This document shows, piece after piece, positions 6,209 to 7,473 of a DNA stretch of 7,473 bases (within the stretch, counting starts at the first letter, position 1; each line of letters begins with the position of its first letter). The notes below the pieces were generated by a model. It was not told the DNA's origin. It saw only the letters and a program-made list of their open reading frames with translations, and did not search any database. The translations under genes and the position numbers were made by a program. Origin of the DNA: Gallionellaceae bacterium UBA5126 (GTDB taxonomy: Bacteria > Pseudomonadota > Gammaproteobacteria > Burkholderiales > Gallionellaceae); NCBI GenBank assembly GCA_002414205.1, contig DHYQ01000107.1:1-7473 (forward strand). Direction: 5' to 3'.

Positions 6209-7473
6209 TGGCACCCATCACGCTCAAACTATTGCTGGTTGAAGATTCTGAAGACGATGCCCTGATGCTGGAACACGCGTTGCGTGACGCGGGTTTTCAA
6301 CTGGAGATGCGGCGCATCCAGAGCGAGCCGGAGATGCACGATGCGCTGGCGACGACGGATTGGCAGGTGGTGATTTCGGACTTCCGCTTGCCGGGATTCA
6401 ATGGCCTTCGTGCCTTGGAAATGGTGCGTGCCTGGAGCTGCGAAATTCCGTTCTTCTTTATTTCGGGCACCGTCGGCGATGAAATTGGCATCCAGGCAAT
6501 GGAGAAGGGCGCCAATGACTATCTGCTCAAAGATAATCTTGCCCGGCTTGGCCCGGCGCTCAAGCGAGAGCTGGAAGAAGCGGACAAGCGCCGACGCGGG
6601 CGTTTTACAGCAGCGCAATATGCCGCCATCCTGGATACCACGACGCATGCCATTGTCAGCCTTGACGAAGCGCAGCGCATCATTCTGTTCAATCAGGGGG
6701 CCGAAAAAGTATTCGGCTACACAGCGTCAGAAGTGCTGGGGCATACGCTGGCGCCTTTGCTGCCGGACGGCATGGAAAAAAGTCATCATGCCCATGTTGA
6801 AGCATTTGCCATGGCGTCTTCAGAGGAAAATCGGCGAGAGGGCGATGTGCGCCTGATGCGGGCCCGTCACAAAAGTGGTCGCCTGTTTGAGGTAGAAGTG
6901 AGTCTTTCACGCACCAATGTGGATGGTCGTCGCACCTTTACCGCCATTTTGCGCGATGTCTCGGCGCAGGTGGCTGCCGAGCGCGCTTTGCGCGAATCGG
7001 AAATGCGCTTCCGCCTCATGACCCGCAATATCAAGGATTACGCCATCATCATGCTGACGCCAGAAGGCAAGTTGGCAAGCTGGAATATCGGTGCGCAACA
7101 ACTGCTAGGCTACCAGGAGGAAGAAATTCTGGGGCAATCGGTGGAGGTGTTTTATTTACCTGCCAGCCGGAAAATCGGCGCCGCCAGTCAACTGTTGCAA
7201 CGTGCGCGTTCGCAGGGGCGGGCCGAGGACGAAGGTTGGCGGGTGCGCAAGGATGGGTCGTTTTTTTATGCTGAAGTTGTGCTATCGGCGATATACAACG
7301 ATACGGGGGCGTTGATTGGTTTTGCTGAGGTCAAGCATGACATCAGTGAACGCAAGGCGTTGGCGGATAAGTTGCGGCTGCATAACGAAGAGCTAGAGGT
7401 GCGTGTGCAGAAGCGCACGCATGAGCTGGCACAAGCCAAGGAAATGGCCGAGCATCTGGCGCAGGCTAAAAGC
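6205..7473 (+). CDS. Receiver-PAS-PAS signalling protein, probable receiver-first hybrid histidine kinase (runs off right edge)
   Basis: An open frame of 423 codons with no stop before the window ends. Starts at ATG 6205, overlapping the preceding stop, with GAAGG (6191-6195) nine bases upstream; ATG 6208 is an in-frame alternative. Receiver domain about 8-125: acidic pocket E13-D14 in LLVEDSEDD, phosphoacceptor D59 in ISDFRLPG, S87 in FISGTVGDE, K109 in YLLKD. First PAS about 136-252 (AILDTTTHAIVSLD, FNQGAEKVFGYTASEVLG, ending FTAILRDVS). Second PAS about 266-382 (DYAIIMLTPEGKLASWNIGAQQLLGY, G after EEEIL, ending GFAEVKHDISERK). Then a heptad-like coiled coil from about 383 ending EMAEHLAQAKS at the window edge. 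This last segment is typical of the linker just before a HisKA domain of the ArcB/BarA kind (usually continuing into a SHELRTPLN-like H-box), so a kinase module is expected downstream; GGDEF or another output is possible. The N-terminal receiver may take phosphate from the upstream kinases. Confidence 0.9.
   Translation, partial: MMAPITLKLLLVEDSEDDALMLEHALRDAGFQLEMRRIQSEPEMHDALATTDWQVVISDFRLPGFNGLRALEMVRAWSCEIPFFFISGTVGDEIGIQAMEKGANDYLLKDNLARLGPALKRELEEADKRRRGRFTAAQYAAILDTTTHAIVSLDEAQRIILFNQGAEKVFGYTASEVLGHTLAPLLPDGMEKSHHAHVEAFAMASSEENRREGDVRLMRARHKSGRLFEVEVSLSRTNVDGRRTFTAILRDVSAQVAAERALRESEMRFRLMTRNIKDYAIIMLTPEGKLASWNIGAQQLLGYQEEEILGQSVEVFYLPASRKIGAASQLLQRARSQGRAEDEGWRVRKDGSFFYAEVVLSAIYNDTGALIGFAEVKHDISERKALADKLRLHNEELEVRVQKRTHELAQAKEMAEHLAQAKS

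Noticed and set aside
6401..6856. Plus-strand open frame of 151 codons in another frame inside the last gene
   Set aside because: It overlaps fully the receiver-PAS coding frame, which has all conserved receiver and PAS motifs; it is a shadow frame.
1..7473. CRISPR arrays, tRNA/rRNA genes, insertion sequences, phage or attachment sites
   Set aside because: Reading through both strands I saw no regularly spaced repeats, no tRNA-like cloverleaf, no transposase or integrase motifs and no terminal repeats.

Overview
The window (about 7.5 kb, GC-rich, densely coding) looks like a proteobacterial chromosome segment. A betaproteobacterium is my best guess, from the character of the IspB-like protein and the codon use, but no 16S or other marker is present to prove it. 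It holds two divergent transcription units separated by about 366 bases.

Left, minus strand (1-662): the first 220 codons of a long-chain polyprenyl diphosphate synthase, ispB-like, which makes the side chain of respiratory quinones. It runs off the left edge. Between it and the next unit (663-1028) there is no gene. That gap contains a GC hairpin close to ispB, an imperfect inverted repeat at 918-941 and a weak candidate promoter for the rightward operon.

Right, plus strand (1029-7473): four tightly packed two-component signalling genes, probably one operon. (1) A membrane histidine kinase with a periplasmic double-Cache-like sensor, two PAS domains and a phytochrome-type kinase core; a one-base frameshift removes its last 28 residues. 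(2) A second membrane histidine kinase with a periplasmic CHASE sensor, one PAS domain and a closely similar kinase core. (3) A stand-alone CheY-like response regulator of the Rcp1 type. (4) A protein starting with a receiver domain, followed by two PAS domains and a coiled coil that runs off the right edge, most likely into a histidine kinase module. Genes 2/3 and 3/4 overlap by four bases (ATGA), and gene 2 would start four bases after the stop of an intact gene 1.

The simplest reading is a branched phosphorelay. Two membrane sensors with different ligand-binding domains feed a shared single-domain regulator and/or the receiver of the fourth protein, which adds its own PAS-based cytoplasmic input. 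No DNA-binding, GGDEF/EAL or other output domain is visible, so the final output lies outside the window. The most notable observations are the frameshift in kinase 1, the paired paralogous kinases with unlike sensors, the receiver-first architecture of the last gene, the inverted repeat over the candidate promoter, and the placement of this operon next to ispB, where rplU-rpmA is commonly found.
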